A stretch of DNA of 64,000 bases from Siphonodentalium dalli. Its lineage: Eukaryota; Mollusca; Scaphopoda; Gadilida; Siphonodentaliidae. Positions 44,507 to 58,677 of the stretch are shown here, in pieces; position 1 is the first letter of the stretch; the number at the start of each line of letters is the position of its first letter. The DNA is taken from contig CP136062.1 in assembly GCA_032622095.1 (NCBI GenBank), positions 156,732,875-156,796,874 of the forward strand, given 5' to 3'. A model generated the notes under the pieces. The model did no database searches. It was not told the origin of the DNA and saw only the letters and a list, made by a program, of their open reading frames with translations. The position numbers and the translations under genes were made by a program.

Positions 44507-47500
44507 CTAAGTATACACAATGATGCGAGTCTTTCCAGTAGGAGCGTGGACGAACAAAGTATGAGGAGTTCCAACTCTAGAACATCCTACATACAGTTGT
44601 CCATGCGAAAATTAAGACAGTTGTAAACAAACAACAAATACAGTTTGGCCTTGAGACTTATTAATTGAAATGGCATAGCTCAATTTTTGATTTTAGTTTC
44701 TTAAACCGAAACGGAATGTCAGATGGTATGGGGGTGTGCATGGCATAAACACATATTCTCCCTTACCACAGCCAGGCAGAATAGTAGCCACAATGACATG
44801 CGCCAATAGCTTAGTGACCACCAGCCGTGTTCCGTTGAAAATGTTGCGCAGACGCATGGTTTTGCTCCTACTTTCAGCCAAATATTGTGAAGAGGAAGAC
44901 ATGGTGGCTCTAATAAATTAAATTATGTGCGATAGGTGACAACCTCTGATGAATCTGTAACAACGTCAACTGATGTGTAGGAATGGGAGCTCCCGGGCAT
45001 TTCATTAACACGTTTGTTGTTGATGCTGTTCAGTCACAGACATTGGCGCAATAATTGCAAGTTTACATAGACAAGTAATGTTTTGATAGTGGTCGCGTAG
45101 GCTTGAGAATACACGTGAAACGGGGAAGGATCCACACACCATCATCGTCTAAAAACACTTTAGTTTCTCTAAGTTGTTGTAATGTTCGAGCGAACTGTGC
45201 GAAAGCTGGTTCCCATGGAGTTGTGCTCGCAGCGATTTATGGTTAACATGGTGCCGCAACGAAGAAGACTTCACGCAAGCCTGGTTCCGTCAGCTTTCGT
45301 CCCCCTGGTAATGACTGGTAAAGTTTGCCTAATGTCACCAGACAACATGACAGTGAGTCTCCCCATTTGTGGATTTGTATCCCGTACGTCTTTTAATGTT
45401 ATGTCAATTGCCTCCAATGCTCTGGTATGTGCCACTGTGCATTCATCCCATACAATCATGTGTCACGTTCTGAAAAATTGCGCAAGTCCGGAAGTTTTGG
45501 AAATGTTGCAAACCGGAGCATCATTGGTGACCAAGTCCAAAGACAACTTAAAGGCAGAATGAGCTGTGGCAGCATTACCCGACGAAGCAACATGTTCGTG
45601 ACGAAGTTTCCCCAGTTCCAGCAGGTGCATCGTGAAAACATATTCCTCCAGTATGAGATTGCACTCGACCGATGGTGGAATATGCTACCCTTTATTCGTG
45701 TAAAAGTTTTTTTTTCATTTTCATTAATGTATCCGACCAAAGAATCGATGTCGTTGAATGTTTGCCGTAATATCTCGTTGTCAGAATGTTCAGCTCGGTT
45801 CAGTTTGATGCCGACCAAGCGTATGCAGTCCTTTTCCTCACATAGCAATAACCCTGTCTTCTATATATATTAATGCGACAATGAAGACCTCATCACTGTA
45901 GGCACTTTCCATTTCCGGGTATCTTAATTGAACCTGGTGTTTAAAATCTTCACATGTTTTGAGGATAATTGCAGAGAATTCGGAGGCTTGTTGCTGAATG
46001 CGATGCCGAAGCTTTCATTAAAGTTGCATCCCATTTGGTATCGTCTTCGAGCAGTTCGCGCTTAACGCATGCTTCTCGGTAAGTAGCGCATACGTCGCCA
46101 TCCTCAATCCGGAGATCTGCAAACGAAGTTGGACAACTGACTTCACGTAGGAGTAGTCTTTAAAAAAACATGAATGTTGGTTGGGATGGACGGTGTGTAC
46201 TCCATAAAGCAGTATCAAGTCTAATATCAGCATGATTGTCTAGAGTACCTCAGTTTCTTCAAGTTCATCTGTTGTTACACCACGTGTAGTTGGGTGGTAT
46301 TGGGTTATAAAACAACGTTTGTGCAAAGGAATCTTCTTGACACAGTTGAAAGAAACCCGTCAGTATAGTATCTCACGGTGATATTGCTGCGTTATCGGTG
46401 GGTAGAATAAACCCGCTGACCATTTTCCAACTGGACAGCAAGTTGTTGGATGGCACGATGTCGTTCGTGGATTGGAAATCCAGATATCCTCCACAAAGCT
46501 TCATTGCTGCTTATATATCGGCCCATCGGGTATTGGGTAACTTCATCGTGGACATCTTGCTGAAGTGCATGCATAGCAGCATCCGATGTTTTGTTGTCGC
46601 CTTCGAGCAATTCGCGCTTAACACATGTTTCTCGATAAGTAACACAGACGATGCCATCCACAGTCCGGTGATCTGCAAAAACGTGGGAGGTGGGACCCTT
46701 GACTTCATGTAGTAGTCTTAAAAGGAAACATTCATGTTGGCTGGAATGGACGGTGTATAATCTCCCTATAGCAGTGTCGTGTCTAATTAGAGCATTGTAT
46801 TCTACAACAGAACCTCGTTTTCTTCTATTCCATCTGTTGTTACGCTACGTGCAATAGGATTGTACCTGGTGATAAAACAACGTTTGTGCCAAGGAATCTT
46901 CCTGACACAGTGCTATTGCCTGATTTGCAGCATTATCGGCGGTAAAATAAACCCGCTGACCATTTTCCAAATGGACAGCAAACTGTTAGATGCCATGATG
47001 TTGTTAGTGGACTAAAATTTCAAATATCCCATAAAACCTTCATTGTTGTGTATATATCTGATTGCTTTTAAACCACCGTCTCCAGGTCTCCTTCGCATGT
47101 AAGAAGGATACTCATCCTCGGCTGTTTTAGTCTCCAGAATAAACGATTCGCGGTACCGTTTCTTGCACTTATTGTCTTTCATGCACGGTGATTTGTGTTT
47201 ATTGGAATTGAATGGACCGTGTACCATTATTTTGTGTCTCGACAATGTCGAAGAGCCATCTGTCTGTTGCAGGATATGGAAGCTCTGCCGATATGATGGT
47301 TTCAAGCTGGTTGGATTGAATTTTGGTGATGAGCCAAATCAAAATATGCGCATGCGGCAACGAATTATATGGTGGACTTTTGGCACCGCACTGGTCCGGC
47401 AATTTGGGACTTTGTCATGAGGTCCATTACTTTCAGTACTAGGTGGAATGTCAGTGAGATAATGTCTGTGGACGTAAGTTTGACCAAGAAGAAGCTCACA

Positions 47501-48240
47501 TTGTGTTTCCTTCCATTTTGAATTACATGTGATTTTTATAAGTAGATCGGATCGGTCGTAATGCCGAACAAAGGTCATGGCATGAAATGACAGGCATAAA
47601 AGTCCATACAAGAGACGGTCTTTCTATAGTTTCACCTGCCTGTGGAATTCCAAAGTGATAACCCTCTTCCCCATTCACAAACAACAGAGGATACAATAGG
47701 ACATCATGCTATCTGTGTTTCGATGTTGCGTCTGAGATTATTATATCTGCATTTTAAAACAATATCCCTGGTTTCATATACCCAACTAGTCACGATCACA
47801 GCTACTTCGTTGCATTACGGTGCATTAAAACGGCGAGCATGCTCTCCAGATTGAACATTGTCAGCATCAATGACGACTTCTTGTTCTTGTCTATGTGCAC
47901 ATTCCAAGGTGTACTTAGACCTTTGAACGCTATTGGTTGAATGTGGCATGTTCTGTAATTTCACAATGATATCAAATCGTGTTCCTTGGTTTCCGTTGTA
48001 TCTACTCTGCGTCTGGCTCTGAGGATCTCGCACAAAGTAAAGTTGTAGATATCGAGGTTGTTCGTCAGGCAGCGGCTGGAGGGATCCGAATATGTGGTAA
48101 ACCTGCCCTTGGACTTTATATATAGGCATACACCCTCCTTCCCCGTTGATATTGGGTCCTATCGATATAATCTGAACTGCGATATTATAGTTGAATGTTA
48201 TTCAGAAAATGTTTCGATTCGGGCGTGGTGCCCACCAGAA
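44507..48240 (-). pseudogene. Helitron Rep-helicase pseudogene, copy 2
   Basis: Same element as in copy 1, with the same major frameshifts and the same GTGET Walker A, so it was already inactive before the copies separated. It differs usefully from copy 1. The HUH motif is intact (LPHAHILIWL, His codon at 47352-47354). The C-terminal NGTRLVVTKLLAHVIVATIL block (44693-44902) reads through GCGKGEYVF without the stop seen in copy 1. A 48-bp segment near 45950 is lost between CTTCA microhomologies. It ends at TAG 44507-44509. Confidence 0.9.
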
Positions 48241-51034
48241 GACAAATCAAAGGCTCCGGTGGTTCTAGACGCATGGTTATTCTCATCGTTCAGATATGTA
48301 CCCCACATAATATATAATATAAAAAAAACTGCTGTGTTGAGAGCCCCATGCTATTATAATTAAACTGTATAATTGAATAATGCGCATATCGTTCTACAGA
48401 GGTACATATACGCGGTTCGTTCTAGATGAAACTTCCGAGCCGAACACTGAAACAAACGCAAAAAAATGTATTGATGTCAATTTTGCCCCCATTTGTGGCC
48501 AAATTATCCACCACATAATTAATTATGTTGTGCATCAGCGACATTTTTTAGAAACGTTTGTCTTATCTATTATGGTCTTAATCCAATTAACCGACACCAA
48601 TTCCCGTTCAGTATATCATGTAGACGTCTACATATCAGTTTCTATGAAAATCGTTGAATTAGTTTTATCAATTGTGTTGCTCCTCGTCCGTGATATCAAT
48701 TCCTGACCCAAAATGGAAGCCATCCGGAACATTTATGCTACGTCATTAGTGTTCGTATAGCACATATATCTACATATACGTTTGGGGACATCCAGGATAC
48801 AAATGTGTTGTCAATCTTGGTGGTTCGCCCCATCATTGACTTCGGCGGTGGAACTTTTGCAACTTTAAATCATACCTTAAATTCCATGTACAATGGACAT
48901 GACTATATATAGGTTTGGTGGAAATCTAAATTGACATCAGCAAAGCGTGTATCATGTTTGAGCTCTTTCACTGATGCATAACTGTGACATCGACTTTCTT
49001 ATCCTTAAACCAAACCATTAGACTCCCTATAATCGATTACAGAATATTTTTTTTATAAATGTGTGGTCTGTGTCATTTGGGGACCTTTAAACTACACCAT
49101 TAATGCCACTATGATGGAGCTGGCTAACTTAGCATTTCAATAACCCCCAAGGCAAGTATGCAAGGATGACTCGCATTTAATGTCCACAAATTTGAAGAAC
49201 AGCGAACGAAAGAAATGATTTATTCCACCGAGCCCGTTTCTTATACCATTGAATTGTATGATAAATGTGTTTTGGGAGGTCTATTTACTTTAAACAGTTA
49301 ACCATATATACCGCGTTCATATATCTAATGGTGGTATCTTAATAACAGGGTCGTTTGATTCTATATTTTATGGAAATACTAATAATGCAACACGTTCGAA
49401 AGAGATTCATAGAATTGTGGGTTGTTGTTGCTGCTGAAAATGTTCATGGGGAGTGATAGACCATCAGTAATGATAACGATATGGTACAAGTCTGAGTTAA
49501 GAATAAGATTGGAATGGGCTTAGAGTAGTCATATCGGTTATCACAGGTAGAGTTTATAGTTTTGTTTAGAATGAGCTGTTCGTATTTTTGAATGACTCGG
49601 TGTACTCGCACCAACGGGCTGAAGGCCGTTGGTACTTGCGCGAGTTATTGCTATATATCCATATATCCATTAGTCTGACAACATTGGATCATTCAACGTG
49701 GCAATTTACAAACTTAGTTTGCGAAATGCTTTGTCCTAGATATGTATATATGTACTTCTGCAACTTTGTACAGTGGGTTCGGGTGTTATATCAGGGGATC
49801 CACAAAGACACTTGTGGGTTGTCAAGTTGCAGGTATCATTTAATGACTGGAGAGGCGAATTCCTTTCGGATGTCGCTGATCATGAGGTAATGGTCGTTGT
49901 CCTCTATGTGTCCATATAATCAGTACGGGTGGTGGTCGGCGATGAAATGTGTGTATGTGTGATCATTTAAATAACTACAGTTGAGTCTGGGCGGGTGTGG
50001 TTAATATGTGTTTGCCTGGTATTAGCTTCATAATAATGTTGGTTAACTCCCTGGTCCCCATTTAGGAACTCTGTAAATTATGCCAGGGATGCATAACTTG
50101 TTTCGTTGTGGTCGATATTATTCCATAGGTCTATTGTTGAGGGAATTGAAGGCAGCGGAGCCGAACGTCGAGGCTTGGGGGAATTGGCCTGTCGGGTCTA
50201 AACATTTGTTATTTGAAAGCTTGTTGGGGTATCAGAGGCTTGCCGGACATCATTTTGTTCCCACCCGGTTTCCTTGTCATCGGAGAAACTTTGAGCCTTC
50301 GCAGCAACGTGAACTATCGATCTTTTCCAAGAGGGTGGTATTTGCAATTGATCTGGGGGGAATAGTTTGGTTAGGGATCTTCTTCCTGGATTATATGGTA
50401 CGGTCGTTGGTTGGAGTATCCATGAGGTTATTCACTTTCTCATAAATTAAAATTTTTATGAAGTGTCGGCTCGTTTGCCTACATTGGTGCTCGGCGTAAT
50501 CAATCATGTATTGTTTGTCATTTTTGTTTGCTGATGTTTTGGTATTCTTCTTAATAGTTTTGTGTGCATGGGTTTCACGTTGTTCATCTCTACTTTGAGG
50601 TGATTTGCGCACTCTGTAGTAGATTGCATAGCTGATTTAAAGAAAACCTTATGAATGCATAGATGTATTGACAGCCATAGTTTGTACGTTTCGGATGACA
50701 TAGCATATTGTTTGTGTCGCCGGCGTCATCCCGGATTTGTGAACATCTGGCCACTTCCATAGCCGTCGATCGCAAATGAGTAGTAGGTCCTCGGTCGATC
50801 GAGATTTGGGAGGCCGTCTGACCAAGTCAAGTGACGAAATGTCCTTTCTTTTTGTTGTAATTGAACTGTATATCATATTATTACTCATTTTACCTTGTGG
50901 GTCTGCAGTTGTATTCCGTTTTCCCGGATACTTAGTTTATATACTGTCTATTGCACGGAAGCGAGGAATATCGTCCAGAGAACTACGATGTTAGGTATCA
51001 GTAAAATTTGGCGGATGGTCAATCTTTCGGTTTT

Positions 51035-52682
51035 TTAGTTGCCAAATGAAAATAAAAGCAGATGATCGACAACTATCCCAGCAGACACCTCGGACTACCC
51101 ATCGAATTATGGTCGGGCCAAAGACTGGTACATAGCCGGAGCGGTGACCCGTTAGTCATTGCTTATACCAGCCTCTTGGTACATCACCACAATGAGACAG
51201 GCGTTAGCAGTACACTGTTGAAACATTTATAAGTCATGAAGACGAAATTAACGGCACAACATACATGATACACAGAACACACAACTAGATTCCAGAAAAC
51301 AAAAATAACAGGTGGCAGAAATTTAATCTGAAACACTGTGAGTGTCGTGACTAGCCGATTGATTGAGCCGGATCAACTCAACCACCCGTATTGAAGAGAT
51401 GTAGAACCAAAGAGGACCATGAGCTAAGCCATTACCACAGGTCGATGTCTCACTTGACATGGCTGCCCTAGTATTCACAGAACTCCTGCACCACACATCA
51501 AGGGATGCACCCCTCGGCAAAAGTGGACCTCTTTAGTGTAAATCTTTAGGGGATTCTTAATAAGTGAACCTATTCTACCCGGGTCCATACGGGGATGATT
51601 TCTTTATTATGATCAATTGGCAGCAAGCAATACAAAAATAGTGGTATATGTGGAGACAAATAAGTGTTGATAGAGATCGCATGGTAAATATCCATGCACT
51701 CCCAATGGCGATTCCTCAATAAATCACCCGAATAGCCTAAAGTGAAATGGGTTTTGTATCAGATGCTGAAATGCGTCTACGATTATGTTAACTTGTCGGA
51801 TTGCAATAGCTGTTCAACATAATTATAACAAGGCAATTTTGAAAGTCACATGTGAAACTAAAGACAAACTATGCATAGATGTCTGAAATATCATAGCTCA
51901 TGGAACTATGTATGATATGACACTGATATGGACAGGAATGTCACCCCAATAGCCTCGGTGGCATTCCGTTCTCGATCGGGCGATACACATCCGCGTTGCA
52001 CTCAAGCACCAGCGACAACTGTATACTGTACTTTCATATTTGCCCAAACACGTCTCGTGTTGCCCTCGTTTCCATCGATCACACCTACGCGACTATAGAT
52101 ATAAAGAACCATATTCGACATTGGTATGCGACTTATGCATGATGGCATATTAACGAACTATCCATCGGCGGCATGAATGTGGCAATAATTTTTCCTCCAA
52201 TACCCATCTTACAATTGGGTATACATAAGGACTTGATAAAGCATACTGAGGTGTGAGATGATAACATAAGAGAGGATAGCACAAGTCTGAGTATTTTAAG
52301 TCCTCTCCTCTAAGTTTTTCAGTCTTCTAGAACCAAGAGCGTTTGGTGGGAAGATTCCATTGCACGATAGTTGAAAGTAGAAATAATTCATCACATTGCT
52401 CTTTTAAATTTTACAATTATTTTGTCCTTTAACGTATATATATAATGAACTAACTTGTATCCCTTCCCTGGTATGCAGTCAGCAACAACCTGCTAAACCG
52501 AGGGGTGATATACATGTGACATTGTCATCCGGTGTATGATGTACAGCTGAAATGCGGGCATATAACTATACTTCAGTAATGCAGAATATTAACTCACCAG
52601 TACAAGGTTACAGTCCGTTACACCCTATTTCCCAGAACAAATTACCAGTGGTGTACGCTTGAGGATGTTCTTGGGACGGAGA
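51035..52682. repeat. Dispersed 1.6-kb repeat, first member, copy 2
   Basis: Counterpart of 10774-12395 with scattered substitutions, plus small insertions near 51920 and 52510. Confidence 0.7.
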
Positions 52683-53022
52683 CTCGTGATACGAGAATAC
52701 CGATTTCTGGTTTCGCAGTAACGATACAGGTTATTTCTTTGATTGTTCATCATTCGCACGTTAGGTTGATTTTACAACTATTTATTTATATTATTCTCAC
52801 ATTGTTTGATATCACACTGCCGTTATGGTACATTCATACGCTTGCAATATTGCACTGAAAACTGCAGAAATTCCAGCTGTAAAATAGTCAAAACGGATTT
52901 AAATTTTTGACACTTGTCAACCAATAAGCTTTAACAATGATCATGTAGAACTGCGATTTTTTGCATGATTGCTGATTGATTGGTTTGGGTTTAAGGTCAC
53001 TTTCAGCAGCCAAGACCATAAT

Positions 53023-53070
53023 GGAGTTGGAGTTGTACCCCTATCCGACTGAGCCATCGATACACCCGCG
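53023..53070 (-). repeat. SINE head remnant, copy 2
   Basis: Only the A-box end survives (TGGCTCAGTCGG at 53045-53056 on the minus strand). About 200 bp containing the B box and body are missing relative to copy 1, so the deletion happened in copy 2. Confidence 0.6.
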
Positions 53071-54699
53071 TAATTGCTGATATCGCTGAGCTATTTACAA
53101 TATATTAAGAACACAGTGCGTGTTGGTATTCTTATGCCAGTCAAAATAATGTCACTTGATATGTTGGAATGTGAGATCGACACGGCCAGCGCCATCGATG
53201 GGATGCTGCTGATATATATACGAGTACCATAACTGTTACATAGAGATGATATGGTGCGCCCGCTCTTGGCTCAACGAAGAAATGCGGCGACTTTCTGACC
53301 TTCGAGAAATCGCAGTGTAAGTCACCCTTGTAACATACATACACTATTTAATCTGAATCTGTATTATCAAACTTTCCAACTATTGGACATTCCCATCGTA
53401 ACACAACCAATGGTTGATAAGTCTCAACTGATTGCTGCATTTCAGTCAAAAATTTGGTCCTTCAGTCTAAACACACAATAATACTCTTTGTTATATCAAA
53501 TTATCAGCACAAAATTCAAAATAGTTTCGTCGGAAATTTCCAATTAATGTTGTGTCAGGCATTAAATGTCAAACTGTTGTACTCTTGGAAGTCCACACAG
53601 ACACACGTCCCTGGTGGTAAGTATTGCTTTGATTGAAATATAGGTTTATAAAAATACTTGAGTATGTTCATATATAGTAACTAATTGGGCTATCCGGCGT
53701 TGTCCATGCGAGTTAGAATGTATTTTTTATATGCTTTATTTGAGTACTAAATTTACATAATCATAGCCTACACACAATAATTTACTGCATAGGTGTATAT
53801 ATGTATACATATGTATATATGATTGATGTATCAATGCCAAAGAATAACCATTGCCACTGCTGTCAAGACCCCCACCATGACAAAAGTAATTTTCAACACA
53901 ACTTTATTACATCAATGCAGTGTTTAAGATAATCGCTAGACTATGTTCGCCCGGGTTCTATCCCAAACATATTCGAAAATCTGCACCTCTCAATGTGCCA
54001 TTCCGATCGATACATTGCAATTTCGATAATAAATGAGAAACTGTTCAAGCTCATTGAATTAAGCACATTTGAAACAACGAATACCCATACTGAGTTATTG
54101 CCTCCATAAATCTTACGATTGGTGAAGTTGGCGACAATGTTAGTGTCCATTCTGCCAGCCCCCGTCACCCTAGCTCCCAATTTTCTGATTTGAGAAGTAC
54201 CACTTTCGGGACTATTATGCCACGTCATGAGAGTGCTCGCGTATAACGTAGAAGCATATACATGCATAATTAAGTACGACAATCGCCGATACCAAAATGT
54301 TCTATCAACGCCCCTCCCCGATACACAATTCGTATCAAGGACAACCACTAATTCATCATTTGGGAATAAATTATTTGATAAAATACCAATTTAAAAAAAA
54401 ACAAAAAAATACTAAAACAAAATACAGAAAAAAAAGAAAAGAATAATAATATGCATAAGAAAGAGGATAACAGCAAAATCACTCAACATTATATTAGGAC
54501 AAAACAAAACAATTGTGGTACAAAATAAGGTAATGTCCGATAAAAATGACTGGACAATTTCTTAAATGAGACCATTAAATTGGGTGGATAATAATTGAAT
54601 TAACTTACTGGAAATTCCCAACTTATCCCAAGTCCGCTAAGTTAGATATATTGTAGGCCCATGTACCTATCATCGCCACTCTCCAATGGATTAAAATTG

Positions 54700-54950
54700 T
54701 CCAACTAGTACTTCATTCCGTCCAGCTGATGGAAACTCCCAAATTGACACCCCTATAATAAAGGTTCGATTGGTTTCCAAATGATGACCATTCTGTCCAG
54801 ATGTTGGAAATCTCAACTGACACCCCTATAATAAAGGTTCGAATGGTTTCCAGCTGATGACCATTCTGTCCAGATGTTGAAAACTCCCCAACTGACACCG
54901 CTATAATAAAGGTTCGAAAGGTTTTCAGCTGATGACAATTCAATCCAAAC
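54700..54950. repeat. 75-bp tandem array, copy 2
   Basis: Same number of units as copy 1; GGTTCGA occurs at 54763, 54836 and 54911. The middle unit keeps TGACACCCCTATAATAAAGG, whereas the copy 1 middle unit is degenerate, so the units have drifted independently. Confidence 0.85.
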
Positions 54951-55570
54951 AGTTGACCGAAATTAGGATATCATTCCAATTTTGGTCCAAAAATAGAAGA
55001 ATTAAAACAATTTCAACCAATTTTAGTTTAAACATTTTTATTTGTCTAATCTATATAACCCATGACATATAACACATATATTGTGGAATTGGAGGACAGG
55101 TGCTAAATCACTTATGGGTACCCATCTCCCATATCACTGATAACTAAATAAGTAGTAATAGCAAAGCAACTTGACTACAAAACAAGTTGAACATATCACC
55201 GGTCACCCCCACCATTTTTGTCATGTTCCCCCAACTAACTTACCAGGCATGGATGCCATTTCCAACTGCTAAACGTTTTACCAAGGTTGCAGGTGAGACA
55301 CCAAATACAAGTTTGTGAAACCCGAGTTCCAACTTTAAAACAACCCGTTTGTTTTAAACTTGATATCCAGTCTAAATATAACGGTGAATGCTCAGCAATT
55401 GACATGGATTTAACAATGTTATCCGTTAACGAACGGATATCAATAGTCTCAGAACAGGTGAGTGGCCACATGTGAGACTCATACATGGGGTGACTATATG
55501 TGTTTTGTTGTGGTGGAGGTTTTCATCTTCTAATTCCAATCTGCATCCCACCAAATTCCCAACTATAGAG

Positions 55571-57203
55571 AAAACGGACGACACGACGCTCGTACTTGAT
55601 GGTTCTGAAAATAGTCTACGTGAATCGTACTTAACACTGGACGAATTTGCTCGGATATCGGGTCTGCGCATAAATCCTGAAAAATATCAAGCAGGCATGG
55701 ATAGGGATAGGGTCACAAAATACGACAAGCTATTACGGAACTAAACCTGTCTACTGTAAGCATTTAAAAAAAATTTAGGGATACATTTCGACACTAATTT
55801 GATAATCATGAATATAAAATACAATGATAGACTCGAAGATATAGAAAAGATCACAAACATTTGGAAACACAGACTCCTGACCCCTTTAGGTAGAATAACA
55901 GTTGTCAAATCCCTCATCTTACCAAAATTGACCCACTTATTTATAACTCTTCCACGTCCAGATACAGCTTTTTTGAAAGCCCTAAATACCTGTTTATACA
56001 ATTTCATTTGGAATTCCAAACGTGATAGAATAACAAGCAAACAACTATGTGCCGACCATATGCGCGGAGGTTTGAAGATGATTAATGTTGAACACTTTGA
56101 TAGCGCCATGAAAATTAACTGGATACGACCCTTGATTTGCAAACAATCGAAATGGGCTTCATTGTGCAATACCACCCCTTTCTTAAACGACCCACTATCT
56201 CTCACTTACCATGCAAATTATATTGTAAAGCAAACAAACAAGTTCGCAAATCCATTCTAGAGAGATGATTTCGGCGCATGGTGTAAACTTATGCGATCAA
56301 ATAATTCAAATAATAATATTATGGCCTCAAATATCTGGAATAATCCGAATATAAAAATCGGAGGTTCGTCGATCAACTTTAAATCTTGGAGAGATGCGGG
56401 GATATATTTTATAAATGATCTATTCCAACCAGATAGTAAATGCCATACCCCATATACATTATATTCAACTTTCAACTTCGTGTCGATTTCATAACAATCA
56501 GCAACATCATACGTCAGATAATGTCATTGGCAAGTTCTCTTAATCAACCCTTAATTCGTGTACCCTGCACATGCCCACACAATAATCTTCCTCCGATACT
56601 CCGTGACTTAAAAAGCGGACAATTATTTTACACAATTCTAGAAAGTGGGAACACTATGCCGAATGCATGTCAAAAATGGGAATCCGAAATAGGCGAATAG
56701 ATAGAAAATTGGGAAGATTATTTGAGCATTCCCTTTAAAATTGGTACGAAATTACAGTGGCTCCAATTCAGAATCAATACACGAATTATTAGTACCAAAA
56801 CATTTCTGAAGGTGGCTAACCTTCGAGTCGATGATTTTTGTAATCGCTGTCAAAACATACAAGAAACAAATACTAATATTTGCTGGGATTGTCCCCATGT
56901 CCAAACTTTTATAAACGAAATTTCAACATGGACAAGAAACAACCAATTCCCCGTTGATCTACAAAAATGAATATCATTTTCGGTATAGTTCATGAACACA
57001 GAAATTAAAAAAGTTATATTTTCCTGCTGGTTTTGAAACAATATATGTATAGAACACAATTCAAGCCCATGCAGTTGTCTCGCTTGTTCCTTTGTGATGT
57101 CAAAGTTAGATATGAATGCGAGAGATACAGCGCAAAATGTAATATGAATCGTGACTTCGATAACCAGTGGCTGACACTTCGATATGCCTTAAAAATTATG
57201 TGA
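55571..57203 (+). pseudogene. L1/Tx1-like LINE ORF2 3' fragment, copy 2
   Basis: Counterpart of 15469-17104. It retains a better match in places (FIWNSKRDR near 56005, where copy 1 reads FISNSKRDR). The frame runs on from the RT block to 55744 because an AAAATAAA insertion in copy 1 is absent. It ends RYALKIM and stop. Confidence 0.85.
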
Positions 57204-58042
57204 AATTGTGGATATTGCTCAATAAACTAGAAACAAAACTGAACTAATGTGGGTATCTAAACGCAGCAACTGTGTTTAGACAAAACCATGAATAATACCA
57301 ACATTAAACAAAATGCATACAAATAAAAACACAGAAACCAGAGCGAGAGTGCTCGATTGCGGTCGGAACTATTAAGAAACTGACCATTGTGCAAACACAG
57401 ATAACACATAATATCAAAACAGACAACAATACTGCTTTGAGAACAGCCAATATATAAAACCTGGTATAAAATTAGACAGCAAAATTTAATTTAATTTAAC
57501 AAGGCTCCGGCATATAACATTTGAAGTAGCTGGCAAATAAACCTCATGAATGATTGATAATATATTTATAATCTGTTGAATATGGGGTCAATTCATCAAG
57601 TTGATAATTGGGTAGTTGACTCAGTAGTTGATCCCTCGCCCAACAGCCAGCCTCCCTCCACATAGCATACATGGTATCCACTTCCCTACATGTTAACATG
57701 TTCTCTCGAAGCATAGCATCGAACATTAAAAACTCAAAGATCAAACCCTGTTTCCGAGAGTCAAAGATTTGACAGATTTTGGAGATTTTTGTTTTTGAAC
57801 AATATGATCAACTTGCATAGATTGTTTCGGATGATCTGTCTCGACAGAGGAGACGGTATCCATTACTTGCGCTACTGGTTCTGGAACAGGAATAGTATCA
57901 CTATTCCTGCACGTGCGTTGCTAGTGATACACTGACGAGTTTAGTTTGACTCTGTGTTTGAGTGCTGTCGTCAGCACACGTTTTGTAGACCCTATTGTTG
58001 AGTACGTAACCTGTGGCCGAGGACAAACTATTTTCTTAGCAT

Positions 58043-58667
58043 CTATATATGACAGATTCGTCTCAGCATTATATCATTGAATCTTGAATTCATACTCCAA
58101 ATTGGGACATGGACGATCCATTGAAGCATGTTAACCTTGAGAGTTTGAACATTTCTTAATACTCGTTCAATCCTTATGACCAGGAATGGAAAAGGGTGCG
58201 CACCTGGTTTCTTCACTTTTACAATGTTCATGGTCATAGCCTTGACAGTTAAAACATTGAACTGGGTTTGGAACATATTTGCTTATATCCGTCTTCATAT
58301 ACCGAGCCTTCAATGTCGGTGGATGGTCGCAACGACTGAAGGTCAGAACATAAATATTCAACGGAACGATTTGACCATCAGCAGTCTTAGTAAATCTACG
58401 GACTTCTGGAACTCCCTGTGGTGTTCTCAGCCAATATCTCTGATTCAAAGGAATCAGCTATATCGCGAATTCTCAACACAGCTCTACTGCTGTTCAATGA
58501 CTTGAGAGGTGTGATCAATATTGGTGTTTGTGCAATAGATGTTAATTGCATAAGAGCGTTTGCTTGAATTTTTCTTGAACATTCGATCAGAAGAGATCCA
58601 TTTAGTGGCCAGTCCTGATCGGTATGACAAATTTTAATTGTTCGGCTATGCTTTGTAGCGTTTTATC
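58043..58667 (-). pseudogene. Non-LTR ORF1 pseudogene, copy 2
   Basis: Counterpart of 17844-18609 with its N-terminus removed by the deletion at about 58668. The second knuckle is broken (CAPF in place of CAHC). The first is intact (CFNCQGYDHEHC). Confidence 0.8.
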
Positions 58668-58677
58668 AATCACATAC